From contig NZ_CP156083.1 in the NCBI RefSeq assembly GCF_039830145.1, forward strand, positions 1 through 64,000: a stretch of 64,000 nucleotides of DNA. Direction: 5' to 3'. Below the pieces are notes generated by a model. That model saw only the letters and a list, made by a program, of their open reading frames with translations. It was not told the origin of the DNA and ran no database searches. This DNA comes from Croceibacterium sp. TMG7-5b_MA50. GTDB taxonomy: Bacteria > Pseudomonadota > Alphaproteobacteria > Sphingomonadales > Sphingomonadaceae. The translations under genes were made by a program, and so were the position numbers. Below, one piece after another: positions 33,394 through 45,051 of the stretch (its first letter is position 1; each line of letters begins with the position of its first letter).

Positions 33394-34973
33394 TTGGTGT
33401 CTCCCACGATTGCGGCACGGCCGGTGGCGGCCACGGGTCGGTCGATTTCCGCCAGCGCGGCACGCGCCTGGCGTAGCAGCGCGTCGGCGCCGCCGCGGGC
33501 GGCGGTGCCGAACACGTAATGGTCGGGGCGCACCAGCACGCTGGCGGCGCCATGGGTGTCGAGCCAGCCGGCCAGCGTGCCGTCGTCGGCCACATCGTCC
33601 AGCGTCCAGATGCCCAGCGGCACGGGCGCCAGCGCGTCCGCGGCCGGCTGCTCCGCGCGGGTGAACAGGCGCCAGCCCGGCCCGGTGATGTCGTCCAGCA
33701 GCCGGCCGCCCAGGCGCGGCTGCACCCAGCGCGCGCCCGCGCCGGGTGTGCCGGCGGCGATCGCCCCGGCGGCGAGCGGCGGGATCAGTTCGGCGGCGGT
33801 GGCGGGTTGCCCGGCGCGCTGGCGGATCTCCCGGTCACGCGCCGCGGCCTTGGCGGGGTCAAGCTCGCAGATGTAGCGGCCGGCGGCGACCGCCGCGTCG
33901 ATGACGGCGCGGACATGGGGGTCGCGTTCGGGCTGGTAGGTGTCCAGCAGCCGGGCATCGGCGATCCCGCGCACCACCAATTCCAGCTTCCACGCCAGGT
34001 TGGCGACATCGCGCATCCCGTGGCACATGCCCTGCCCGAAGAAGGGCGGGGTCTGGTGCGCGGCATCGCCGGCCAGGAACACCCGGCCCGCCTGCCATTG
34101 TTCCGCCACCAGCCCGTGGAAGCGATAGGTCGCGGCGCGCAGCAGGGTATGCGGCACGCCCGCCAGATAGGGGTCGAGCAGCGCGGCGACGGCATCGGGC
34201 TGCATCATCGCCGCGTCGTCCTCCCCCGGCAGCAGCATGAATTCCCACCGGCGCATGGTGCCGCGGCCCGGAACGATGGTGGCGGGCCGCGCGGGATCGC
34301 ACATCATCACCGACAGGCGCTGCAGATCCGCCTCCGCCGGGACGCCCCACAGATCGGGGAAGTGGACCGGGCCGTCGGTGTCGGCATCGACCACCAGCCA
34401 CGGCTCCTCGAACCCCAGATCGTCCAGCTCTATGCCCAATGCCTTGCGCACCGGGCTGCGGGCGCCGTCGCAGGCGATGACCCAGCGGGCGCGGACGGTG
34501 CCGTCCGACAGGCGCAGGGTGACGCCGTCATCGTCCTGCACCAGCCCGGTAAACTCCGCGCCCAGCCGCAGCTCCACGCCGGGAAAGCGGTCCAGCCCGC
34601 CGCGCAGCAGCGCCTCCAGCTCCGGCTGGTAGAAGAAGTAGTCGTTGGCCCAGCCGAACGGCTTGGCCCGCCCCGCCGTCCCCATGTAACGGATGACGCC
34701 GTGATCGGCGCCGACATGCAGGTGACCCTCCGTCTCGCGCATCAGCGGGTACAGGCGGTCGATCAGGCCGGTGGTCTGGAACAGGCGCAGCATCTCGTGA
34801 TCGACATGGACCGCGCGGGGCAGCGGATGGGGATCGCGCTCCCGGTCGATCACCAGCACGGACAGGCCGGCCTGCCCCAGCAGGTTGGCGGCGAGCGCCC
34901 CCACCGGGCCGCAGCCCACCACCGCCACGTCGTATACGGGGGCAGGGTCAGGGAAGGCTGCGGGCGATTGCAT
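33390..34973 (-). CDS. FAD-dependent aromatic hydroxylase (MhpA/FdeE-like)
   Basis: The 527-residue enzyme is a class A flavin monooxygenase: dinucleotide motif 'VVGCGPVGALAAN' (18-30), the 'CDGARSPVRK' DG motif (about 168) and 'VFLAGDAAHQTPPFFGQGM' (GD motif, about 292), with a thioredoxin-like C-terminal domain as in MhpA. Such enzymes add a hydroxyl next to an existing phenol group using NAD(P)H and O2. The nearest pathway parallel is the Herbaspirillum naringenin cluster, in which a flavin hydroxylase, an extradiol dioxygenase and a LysR regulator attack the flavonoid A-ring. It is first in its operon, 71 bp from the conserved promoter module at 35045-35086. Confidence 0.8.
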   Translation of the reverse strand: MQSPAAFPDPAPVYDVAVVGCGPVGALAANLLGQAGLSVLVIDRERDPHPLPRAVHVDHEMLRLFQTTGLIDRLYPLMRETEGHLHVGADHGVIRYMGTAGRAKPFGWANDYFFYQPELEALLRGGLDRFPGVELRLGAEFTGLVQDDDGVTLRLSDGTVRARWVIACDGARSPVRKALGIELDDLGFEEPWLVVDADTDGPVHFPDLWGVPAEADLQRLSVMMCDPARPATIVPGRGTMRRWEFMLLPGEDDAAMMQPDAVAALLDPYLAGVPHTLLRAATYRFHGLVAEQWQAGRVFLAGDAAHQTPPFFGQGMCHGMRDVANLAWKLELVVRGIADARLLDTYQPERDPHVRAVIDAAVAAGRYICELDPAKAAARDREIRQRAGQPATAAELIPPLAAGAIAAGTPGAGARWVQPRLGGRLLDDITGPGWRLFTRAEQPAADALAPVPLGIWTLDDVADDGTLAGWLDTHGAASVLVRPDHYVFGTAARGGADALLRQARAALAEIDRPVAATGRAAIVGDTK

Positions 34974-35044
34974 GGTCGGGACGATCTCTCCACCGGCCGA
35001 TCAGGCGTCGGCTCCCGGCATGATTGATCCAACACAACCATAGT

Positions 35045-35086
35045 TGTCCAATATCGCTTTTTGGCAGAACCATAGGCTGAACCTAT
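35045..35086 (-). promoter_or_regulatory. LysR-type regulatory module A (upstream of the flavin hydroxylase operon)
   Basis: Read on the minus strand: ATAGGTTCAGCCTAT (35086-35072, a T-N11-A LysR box), 18 bp, then TATTGGACA (35053-35045). The same two blocks at the same 18-bp spacing occur on the plus strand at 35995-36036. The box overlaps the lysR stop codon, and TATTGGACA ends 71 bp before the hydroxylase start. Confidence 0.65.
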
Positions 35087-35985
35087 GAAAAGCTGACTTC
35101 CATCCGTCGGCTGGAGATCGCCTGCACGAACCGGTCGGCCAGCACGGAGAGCGGGCGATCGCGCAGGGTGCGCACGCCGATGGCGCGGGTCACGTTCTCC
35201 GACAACCGAACGGCGCGCAGCACGCCGATCGACAGTTCGGCGCTGACGACGCCGCGCGGCAGCACGCAGACACGCGCGGTGCGGCGGACGATGGCCTTGG
35301 TCGTCAGCAGCGAATCGCAGCGGATCACATCGGTGGGGAAGGGGACCCCGGTGCCGAGGAACAGCGCCTCTATCTGGCGGTGGAACGCGCCATATGCCTC
35401 TGGCAGGACCCAGCCGAATTCCGCGACCTCGGCCAGCGACACCGCCGGGCCGAGCGCGTCATGCGCGCGCCCCACGATCAGCGCGAAGGGATCGCGCACC
35501 ACGCTGCGCTCCTCGATATCCGCAGGCTGGCGGTCGATTCCGGTAGTGGCGACGGCGATCTCGATCTCCCCGGTGCGCAGCAGGTCGTTCAGCTCCGCGT
35601 CCGGGCGTTCGAGGATCTGCAATGCGAAGCGGCCATGTTCCTCCATCGGCCCGATCGCCTGCGGCACCAGACTGACCAGCGCGCCCGGCGTGCCGGCGAT
35701 GCGCAAGGGGCCGAGCACGCCCTTCGTGGCGAGCGTCACCTCCTCCGCCGCGTCGGCCAGCAGCGTCTCCATCGCCTCCGCCCGGCCGCGCAGCGCACGC
35801 CCGGCGGCGGTCAGCACGATGCCCTGCCGGCTGCGTTCGAACAGGCTGGTACCGAGCCGCCGTTCCAGCTGGGCGATGGCGACGGAGACCGACGGCTGTG
35901 AGATGTTGAGCCGGCGCGCCGCCCCGCTGATGGAGCCTTCGCGGCAGACGGCGGCATAGGTGCGGAGCAGGCGGGGATCGAGCAT
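35083..35985 (-). CDS. LysR-family transcriptional regulator
   Basis: The ATG at 35985 gives 300 residues, the usual LysR length. The N-terminal winged helix is clear ('LLRTYAAVCREGSISGAARR', 'LNISQPSVSVAIAQLERRLG', 'LFERSRQGIVLTAAG'), followed by a two-lobed effector domain beginning 'LRIAGTPGALVSLVPQAIG'. It lies between two divergent operons and reads away from the dioxygenase operon. Matching T-N11-A modules upstream of both operons suggest it activates both when an aromatic inducer binds, as the FdeR LysR protein does for flavonoid genes in Herbaspirillum. The inducer is inferred to be a flavonoid or a ring-cleavage intermediate. Confidence 0.85.
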   Translation of the reverse strand: MLDPRLLRTYAAVCREGSISGAARRLNISQPSVSVAIAQLERRLGTSLFERSRQGIVLTAAGRALRGRAEAMETLLADAAEEVTLATKGVLGPLRIAGTPGALVSLVPQAIGPMEEHGRFALQILERPDAELNDLLRTGEIEIAVATTGIDRQPADIEERSVVRDPFALIVGRAHDALGPAVSLAEVAEFGWVLPEAYGAFHRQIEALFLGTGVPFPTDVIRCDSLLTTKAIVRRTARVCVLPRGVVSAELSIGVLRAVRLSENVTRAIGVRTLRDRPLSVLADRFVQAISSRRMEVSFS

Positions 35986-35994
35986 CCGCGCAGT

Positions 35995-36036
35995 ATAGCT
36001 GCACCCTATGGATATCTGCAAAACCATTATTGGACA
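35995..36036 (+). promoter_or_regulatory. LysR-type regulatory module B (upstream of the dioxygenase operon)
   Basis: ATAGCTGCACCCTAT (35995-36009, T-N11-A box), 18 bp, TATTGGACA (36028-36036). The spacing and order equal module A, and the spacers also share scattered bases including an AAAA run. TATTGGACA ends 69 bp before the dioxygenase start, almost the same distance as in module A. Confidence 0.65.
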
Positions 36037-36105
36037 GCGCGGGGGTGATCGGCGCAGACAGGCACCGGCCGCCGGTCTGGAGAGCGGCGGAGAGGCATTG
36101 GCGAG

Positions 36106-36999
36106 ATGGCGTCCCCCTTCCCCCTGACGGGCCTGCGCAGCGTGGACCTGACGATGCCCGACCTGTCGGCCGCCGTGGAGTTCTACACCGGCATCTGGGG
36201 CCTCCATCTGGCGGACCGGAGCGAAGGCACGGCCTGGCTCCGCGCGACGGGGGAGGACCCGCATGTGCTGGCGCTGCATGGCGGCGGCGATGCCGCGATC
36301 CGGTCGATGACCTTCCGCGCCGCGGCCGGCACCGACCTTTCGGCTCTGGCCGAGCGGATGGCGGGGGCGGGCGCGGACCTGCTGCATGCCCCGCGCGCGC
36401 TGCACGAACATGGCGGCGGCACGGCCATCGCCGCGCGCGATCCGCGCGGGCGCACCATCCGCGTGGTGCAGGGCGACGACCTCGCCACCCCCCTGCCGCC
36501 CGCCGCCGACCGGCCGGAACGACTGGCCCATGTGAACATCAACAGCACCGATGTGGACGCCGATGCCCGGTTCCTGGAGGCGGCGCTGGGCTTCCGCCTG
36601 ACCGACCGCAGCGGGATGATGGCGTTCGAGCGGACCAACAGTGACCATCATTCGGTCGTCATCGCCGCCGGGCCGGTGAACGGGCTGAACCATGTCGCCT
36701 TCCAGCATTCCGGCTGGGAAGGGGTGATGCGCGCCGCCGGGCGGATGGTGGATGCGGGCTTCCTGATCGGCTGGGGGCCGGGCCGCCATGGGCCGGGCGA
36801 CAATGTCTTTGTCTATTTCGTCGATCCCTTCGGGTTCGTGATCGAGCACACATCAGAGGTGCTGCAGGTGGACGACGAATACCGCGTCAGGGGGCCGGGC
36901 GACTGGACCTGGCCCCCCGGCCGGACCGACCAATGGGGCATCTGCCCCCCCAAGACGGCGGAGTGCAAGGCGGCGCAGATCGCCATTCCCTTCAGCTGA
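36106..36999 (+). CDS. Type I extradiol ring-cleavage dioxygenase (VOC family)
   Basis: The 297-residue protein has two vicinal-oxygen-chelate domains (about 8-125 and 138-255). In the second, the iron triad is visible as His142 ('LAHVNINS'), His196 ('LNHVAFQ') and Glu247 ('GFVIEHTSE'). The second-shell residues of active extradiol enzymes are present in 'NSDHHSVV' (His181/182) and 'RHGPGDNVFVYFVDP' (His228). It should cleave a catechol- or hydroxyquinol-type ring next to the two hydroxyls. It leads the plus-strand operon with quercetinase and GH106. With the flavin hydroxylase and FAH hydrolase it forms a hydroxylate-cleave-hydrolyse set like that of the Herbaspirillum naringenin pathway. 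Confidence 0.85.
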   Translation: MASPFPLTGLRSVDLTMPDLSAAVEFYTGIWGLHLADRSEGTAWLRATGEDPHVLALHGGGDAAIRSMTFRAAAGTDLSALAERMAGAGADLLHAPRALHEHGGGTAIAARDPRGRTIRVVQGDDLATPLPPAADRPERLAHVNINSTDVDADARFLEAALGFRLTDRSGMMAFERTNSDHHSVVIAAGPVNGLNHVAFQHSGWEGVMRAAGRMVDAGFLIGWGPGRHGPGDNVFVYFVDPFGFVIEHTSEVLQVDDEYRVRGPGDWTWPPGRTDQWGICPPKTAECKAAQIAIPFS

Positions 37000-37018
37000 C
37001 GACACCGGGAGAGAATGC

Positions 37019-38032
37019 ATGACGGAACTCGTAACCGACTACCACCTGCCCGCCGGGGCGGAGCCTTACGTGGTGCGCCACGGCCGGGGCCTGCGCCATC
37101 TGGTCGCGGGCGAGATCGTGACGACGCTGGCGGGCGGGGCGCAGACCGCCGGCGCCTTCGGCGTGCTGGTGGCCGACACCCAGCAGGCGCGCGGGCCGAT
37201 CCCGATGCATTATCACGAGCGTGAATATGACACCTGGCTGTGTACCCGGGGCCAGTTGCGCGTGTGGGCGGAGGATCAGTGCCGTACCCTGCGCCCGGGT
37301 GACTTCGCCTATGCCGCGCCGTTCGCGCGCCATTCGTACCAGGGGGTGTCCCCGCGCATGGGCTTCTTCGGGGTGGTCGCGCCCGGCGGGTGGGAACAGT
37401 TCATGGCCGATGCGGGGGAGGTGTGGGGCATGACCGGCCTGCCCCCGGCGGACCGCCCGTTCGACTTCTCCCGCATGGGTCCTGCCATGGCGAAGCATGA
37501 CGTGCACCGGGTGCCCGATGCCGCCTATGCCGAGCCAACGGCGATGGGCGCGGACGACCATGACCTGCCGGCGGATGGCCGGTCCTATTACCTGGAGGCG
37601 GGACACGGGCCGCGCGCCACGCTGCTGGGGCATCTCGCCACCACGCTGATCACCCGTGCGCAGACCGGCGGCACGACCGACATGCTGACGATCGAGGCCG
37701 GGCGCGACGCGGCCATGCCGCTGCTGCGCCACCGCGCCACCGCGACGTTCCTGTATGTGCTGGCGGGGGAGATCGCGCTGACGCTGGACGGGCAGGATTA
37801 CCGCCTCACCGGCGGCGACGGGGCCAACATTCCGGCGGGCACCGCTTATGCCACCTGTGTCACCAGCGGCAATGCGCGCTGGGTGATGGCGAGCGGCAAT
37901 GGCGATGGCGGCGCCATGTGGCATGCGGCGGGAACGCCGTGCCCCGGTTTTTGCTACCCGCTGGACGACCAGCGGGATGACGGGCGCGACCGGCTAGCCG
38001 GTCTCGCCGGCGTGGACGTGGAGCTGGCCTGA
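37019..38032 (+). CDS. Bicupin quercetin 2,3-dioxygenase (quercetinase)-like protein
   Basis: At 337 residues with two cupin domains (about 45-130 and 205-300) it matches bicupin quercetinases in size and layout. The first cupin reads 'IPMHYHEREYDTWLCTRGQL' with His64, His66 and, later, His105 ('FARHSYQ') as metal ligands; the spacing aligns with the fungal enzyme, except that the position of its catalytic Glu is Asp71 here. The second cupin lacks a clear His triad. Quercetinases open the flavonol C-ring with O2, releasing CO and a depside. Its place beside GH106 and aromatic-degradation genes supports a flavonol role. The stop overlaps the next start (TGATG). Confidence 0.8.
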   Translation: MTELVTDYHLPAGAEPYVVRHGRGLRHLVAGEIVTTLAGGAQTAGAFGVLVADTQQARGPIPMHYHEREYDTWLCTRGQLRVWAEDQCRTLRPGDFAYAAPFARHSYQGVSPRMGFFGVVAPGGWEQFMADAGEVWGMTGLPPADRPFDFSRMGPAMAKHDVHRVPDAAYAEPTAMGADDHDLPADGRSYYLEAGHGPRATLLGHLATTLITRAQTGGTTDMLTIEAGRDAAMPLLRHRATATFLYVLAGEIALTLDGQDYRLTGGDGANIPAGTAYATCVTSGNARWVMASGNGDGGAMWHAAGTPCPGFCYPLDDQRDDGRDRLAGLAGVDVELA

Positions 38033-38967
38033 TGATCGCCGCGACCCGTCGCCGGGCGCTGACCCTGGCCGGGGGCGGGGCCGGGCTGCTGCTGGCGCGC
38101 GGCGCGCTGGCGCAGGCGGCCGCCGGCATCCGGCTGCGCCCGGCGGCGCGGGTGATTGTGGACAACGACTTCGCCGGCAACCCGGACGGGCTGATCGCGC
38201 TGGCGCATCAGGTGCTGAGCCCGACGACGATCGTGCCGCTGGTCACCTGCAGCCCGCTAGACCCCCAGCTGGCGGGGCCGCTGGCCGGGCGGAGCGCGGC
38301 CGAGGCGGCGCGGCTGGTGGGCGAGATGCTGCCGCTGGCGGACCTGCCGTCCGATCCGCAAGTGGTCGCCGGGGCGGAAGGGTTCGGCGGCGGCGAGGGC
38401 CCATCCCTTGCCGCGCGCGCCATCGTGGCGGAGGCGTTGCGCGACGATCCGCTGCCGCTGATCGTCACCTGCGGCGGACCGCTGACCAATGTGGCCGCCG
38501 CGCTGCGGCTGGAACCCGCGATCGCCGCGCGCATGACGCTGATCTGGATCGGCGGCGGCGGCGCGGGCGAACCCGAATACAACCAACGGGTGGACGAGGG
38601 CGCCGCCCGCTTCGTGCTGGAGGAGACGGCCGTGCCGCTGTGGCAGGTGCCGCAGCCCGCCTATCGCCAGTTGCAGTTCGGCATGGCGGAGATGGAGGCG
38701 GCGTTCCGCCCGCTCTCCCCGCTGACGCGCTGGCTGTACGACCGCTACACCACGCTGCCTGACTGGGTGCAGCTGGGCGGCGCGCTGGCGATGGGCGACA
38801 CGCCGATGGTGCTGCTGTCCGCGATTGGCGGCGACAGCAGCACCTGGCGCGAAGTGCCCGCCGGGCCCGCCGGGCGCACCATCCGCCTGTACGACCGGCT
38901 GGATGCGCGGCTGGCGCTGGCCGACATGCTGGCCCGTTTCCGCCTGCATGCGGAACGGTCGCGCTGA
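38032..38967 (+). CDS. Nucleoside-hydrolase-like protein with variant metal site, exported
   Basis: The 311-residue product has a twin-Arg leader ('TRRRALTLAGGGAGLLL', cleavage near 28) and an inosine/uridine nucleoside hydrolase-like fold with 'LIVTCGGPLTNVAAALR' and 'IWIGGGGAG'. The calcium motif, normally DTDxGxDD, reads 'VDNDFAGNPDGL' (Asp44, Asp46, Asp52), with Asn or an inserted residue where the third Asp is expected. It overlaps quercetinase and the decarboxylase-like gene by TGATG on both sides. An N- or C-ribosyl substrate is unexpected in this setting, so it may have been recruited to another glycoside. Its function here is unknown. Confidence 0.65.
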   Translation: MIAATRRRALTLAGGGAGLLLARGALAQAAAGIRLRPAARVIVDNDFAGNPDGLIALAHQVLSPTTIVPLVTCSPLDPQLAGPLAGRSAAEAARLVGEMLPLADLPSDPQVVAGAEGFGGGEGPSLAARAIVAEALRDDPLPLIVTCGGPLTNVAAALRLEPAIAARMTLIWIGGGGAGEPEYNQRVDEGAARFVLEETAVPLWQVPQPAYRQLQFGMAEMEAAFRPLSPLTRWLYDRYTTLPDWVQLGGALAMGDTPMVLLSAIGGDSSTWREVPAGPAGRTIRLYDRLDARLALADMLARFRLHAERSR

Positions 38968-39920
38968 TGCCGGACCTGACGCTCGGCTGCCTGTTCTCCG
39001 ACCGGGTGGAGGCGCTGGCCGACGGGCGCGTGGTGCCCGATGGCTGCCGCCTGACCGTCCGCTTCGCGGAGGCGCAGGCGCTGTTCCGGTCCGTCCTGCG
39101 GGGCGACGGGACGGACGACCTCGCCGAATTGTCGCTGGGCAGCCATATCGCGGCGGTGGCGGCGGGCCGGCGCGAATGGCTGGGCCTGCCGGTGTTCCCG
39201 TCCCGCGCGTTCCGGCACGCGAACCTGTATGTGCGCGCCGACCGCATCCGCCGGCCGGAGGATCTGGCAGGCCGGCGGATCGGCCTGCTCGATTACCAGC
39301 AGACCGCCGCGCTGTGGCTGCGCGGCCTGCTGGCGGACGATCATGGCGTCGCGCGCGAAAGCGTGCGCTGGATCACCGGCGGGCTGCACGCCCCCGTCCT
39401 GACCGACCGGGCGCCCGGCCCGGCCCCTGCCGGGCTGTCGATCGTTCGCACGCCCGAAACGCTGGACGTGCTGCTGGTGGCGGGGGAGATCGACGCGATC
39501 ATCAGCCCCACCGCGCCCAATTGCTGGCGGGACGGCACCGCGCCCGTCGCCCGCATGTGGCCCGACCATCCGGCGGCAGAGGCGGCATGGTGGCAGCGGA
39601 CCGGCCTGTTCCCGATCATGCACCTGATCGTGCTGCGCCGGTCGCTGGCGGAGGCGCACCCGGGGCTGGCGGCCCCCCTGTGCACCGCCTTCACCGCCGC
39701 GCTGGAGCTGGCGCTGGCCGATGTGGCGCGGCGCGATTTCCCCAAGATCGCCGTGCCCGGGCAGCTCGCCGCCGCGGAGAGCGCGTTGGCGACCTTTGGC
39801 CCCGGCCTGTGGACCTATGGGCTGGAACGCAACCGCCCCGTGCTTGCCGCCGCGCTGCGCCATGCCTGTGCCGATGGACTGGCCGGACCCGGCCTGACCC
39901 CCGATGACCTGTTCCAGTAG
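38967..39920 (+). CDS. 4,5-dihydroxyphthalate decarboxylase-like protein (Pht5 family)
   Basis: The 317-residue protein has a periplasmic-binding-protein-like fold without a signal peptide. It carries the sequence pattern of 4,5-dihydroxyphthalate decarboxylase: 'VFPSRAFRHANLYVRAD', 'RRPEDLAGRRIGLLDYQQTA' and 'ELSLGSHIAAVAAG' near the start. That family removes a carboxyl ortho or meta to phenolic hydroxyls. The quercetinase depside yields protocatechuate and 2,4,6-trihydroxybenzoate, so the latter is an attractive substrate, giving phloroglucinol. This is inference from context. Related binding-protein folds (SsuA/THI5-like) are an alternative, but no ABC transporter genes are nearby. Confidence 0.7.
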   Translation: MPDLTLGCLFSDRVEALADGRVVPDGCRLTVRFAEAQALFRSVLRGDGTDDLAELSLGSHIAAVAAGRREWLGLPVFPSRAFRHANLYVRADRIRRPEDLAGRRIGLLDYQQTAALWLRGLLADDHGVARESVRWITGGLHAPVLTDRAPGPAPAGLSIVRTPETLDVLLVAGEIDAIISPTAPNCWRDGTAPVARMWPDHPAAEAAWWQRTGLFPIMHLIVLRRSLAEAHPGLAAPLCTAFTAALELALADVARRDFPKIAVPGQLAAAESALATFGPGLWTYGLERNRPVLAAALRHACADGLAGPGLTPDDLFQ

Positions 39921-39921
39921 G

Positions 39922-43331
<3,410 letters not shown>

Positions 43332-43335
<4 letters not shown>

Positions 43336-44930
43336 ACCAGGCCCGCCCCCTCCAGCCGGACGACGGGGATCATGTCGCCGGACGCGGCAGGCGGCAGGTC
43401 GAGTTCCAGCGCGTCCGCCGTCCGGCGGAAGGGGACCGGCCGGCCACCCGTCAGCGTGGCGCGTTCGATCCGCGCGGCCGGCAGCGCCGTCCGCCCCAGC
43501 GCGGCGATCCGCACGGGCTGTCCCGGCCAGTCGAGCAGCACGGCGTTGAGCGTGTCGCCCGTCACCGTGAAGCGGACGTCCTGCGGCGTGAACAGCGTGT
43601 CCCCTTCGGTGTGCATGCCGGCCTGCACGCTTGTCGGGCCTTCGCCGTAGATGCGCCATGGGCGGCTGCCGTGGATCGCGGCCTCTCCGTTCAACTGCAT
43701 CCAGGCGGTGATGCCGTCCAGGACGCGCTCCTCCTCCGCATCGATGGTGCCGTCGCCGCGCATGGGGATGGACAGCAGCAGGTTGCCGTTCTTGGCGACC
43801 ACGTCGCACAGTCGCTGGATCACCTGCTTCGCGGGGACGTAGCTGCGCTGCAGGAAGCGCGCGCGGTTATAATGCCAGTCGCCGATGCAGGTGCAGGTCT
43901 GCCACGGCTGGTCACGCAGCCGGTCGCTCCACCCGCGTTCCACGTCCTCCACCAGCGCCTGCCGTTCGAACGGGGACAGCACCTTGGCGGTCAGCACCAC
44001 GTCCGTCACGCCGTCGCGGGCGATCGCGCCGTTGTAGTAATGCGCCGCCGCCGCCACGCCGACCGGGCCGAAGGGCAGGCCGTAATTGTCGAAATAGACG
44101 ATGTCCGGCCGGTATTTGTCCACCAGGTCGTTCTGCCGCAGCAGCCATTTGTCGGCGAAGGCGGGATTGCCCGGCGGGCTGAATTCCATCCAGCGGCCAT
44201 CATGCGTGGCGTGCCACGCCGCCATCCCGGCGGTGCTGGTGATGCCCGGCGGCGGCGCCATGACCGCGCCGCCATACAGCTCCTGCGGGTCGAGCCCTTC
44301 CCACCATGTGCCCGCGCCATCTTCCTTGGTGAGGTGCCACGCATCGTAGCGTTCGCCCGCGCGCGGCCCTTCCGTGTCGTAGGCGTAGGCGGGCTGGTAC
44401 CAGTGCCATGCGTGGCTGGCATGATTGCTGACGCCGAAGCGCAGCCCTTCTGCCCGGACCGCCCGTTCCCACGTGCCGACGATGTCGCGCCGGGGGCCGA
44501 CGCGCAGCGTGTTCCAGGCGTGATGCGCGCTGTCGTAGGCGTCCAGATTGTCGTGATGGCAGGCCAGCGCCATGACGTATTTCGCGCCCGCCGCCTTGTA
44601 GCGGCGCACCAGCCAGGCCGGATCCCATGCCTCCGCCCGCCAGAGATTCTCGATTTCCATGAAGCCGCGATCCGCCGGGTGGCCGTAGGTCTTCAGGTGA
44701 TGGTCGTAGAACGGGTCGCCCTGCTGGTACATCCGGCGCCCGTACCAGTCGCCGAATTCGGGCACGCATTGCGCGGACCAGTGTGCCCAGATGCCGAACT
44801 TCGCATCGCGGAACCAGTCGGGCAGGCGATAGGTGCCGATCAGCGCCGACCAGTTCGCCGGCATGGTGCCTTGCGCGCGGGCGGCGGCGGGCAGCGCCGC
44901 CAGCGCGGCCAGCAGGGTACGTCTGTCCAT
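43332..44930 (-). CDS. GH29 alpha-L-fucosidase, exported
   Basis: The ATG at 44930 gives 532 residues with a leader 'MDRRTLLAALAALPAAARA'. The GH29 pattern is clear: 'WFRDAKFGIWAHWSAQCVPE', 'YKAAGAKYVMALACHHDN', and the nucleophile Asp281 in 'YRPDIVYFDNYG'. A C-terminal beta-sandwich (about 440-530) follows. GH29 retains configuration and removes terminal L-fucose, as found on fucosylated xyloglucan galactose. It is read divergently from the GH35/GH31 operon and shares with it the promoter containing AACGCTAACATT. Its stop TAG overlaps the GH106 TAA on the other strand (43332-43335). Confidence 0.85.
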
Positions 44931-45051
44931 CCGATCCTCCCGTTTTCCCACTCTCAGAATCTTACTTGAAACATTTATATTTATAACGCTAACATTCAGC
45001 GCAAGTGACCGGGATGCAAGCACCGGCGGCAAAAAAGGGGGCGGATCCTGG
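44931..45051. promoter_or_regulatory. Divergent promoter with LacI-type operator candidate
   Basis: This AT-rich stretch separates GH29 from GH35. AACGCTAACATT at 44985-44996 shares 10 of 12 bases with AACGCTACCGTT (49763-49774) in the TonB receptor promoter. One regulator may therefore control both directions here and the receptor operon. Confidence 0.5.

Noticed and set aside
32522-33595. N-terminal extension of the TonB receptor through the FAH gene
   Set aside because: The ATG at 32521 begins a proper signal peptide with a good ribosome-binding site; the extra sequence is the FAH gene in another frame.
35986-36849. N-terminal extension of the LysR protein
   Set aside because: The LysR winged helix begins at the ATG at 35985; the extension is antisense to the extradiol dioxygenase.
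38967-39920. ABC-transporter substrate-binding protein (SsuA/nitrate type)
   Set aside because: There is no signal peptide and no permease or ATPase gene nearby, and the motifs fit the 4,5-dihydroxyphthalate decarboxylase branch better.
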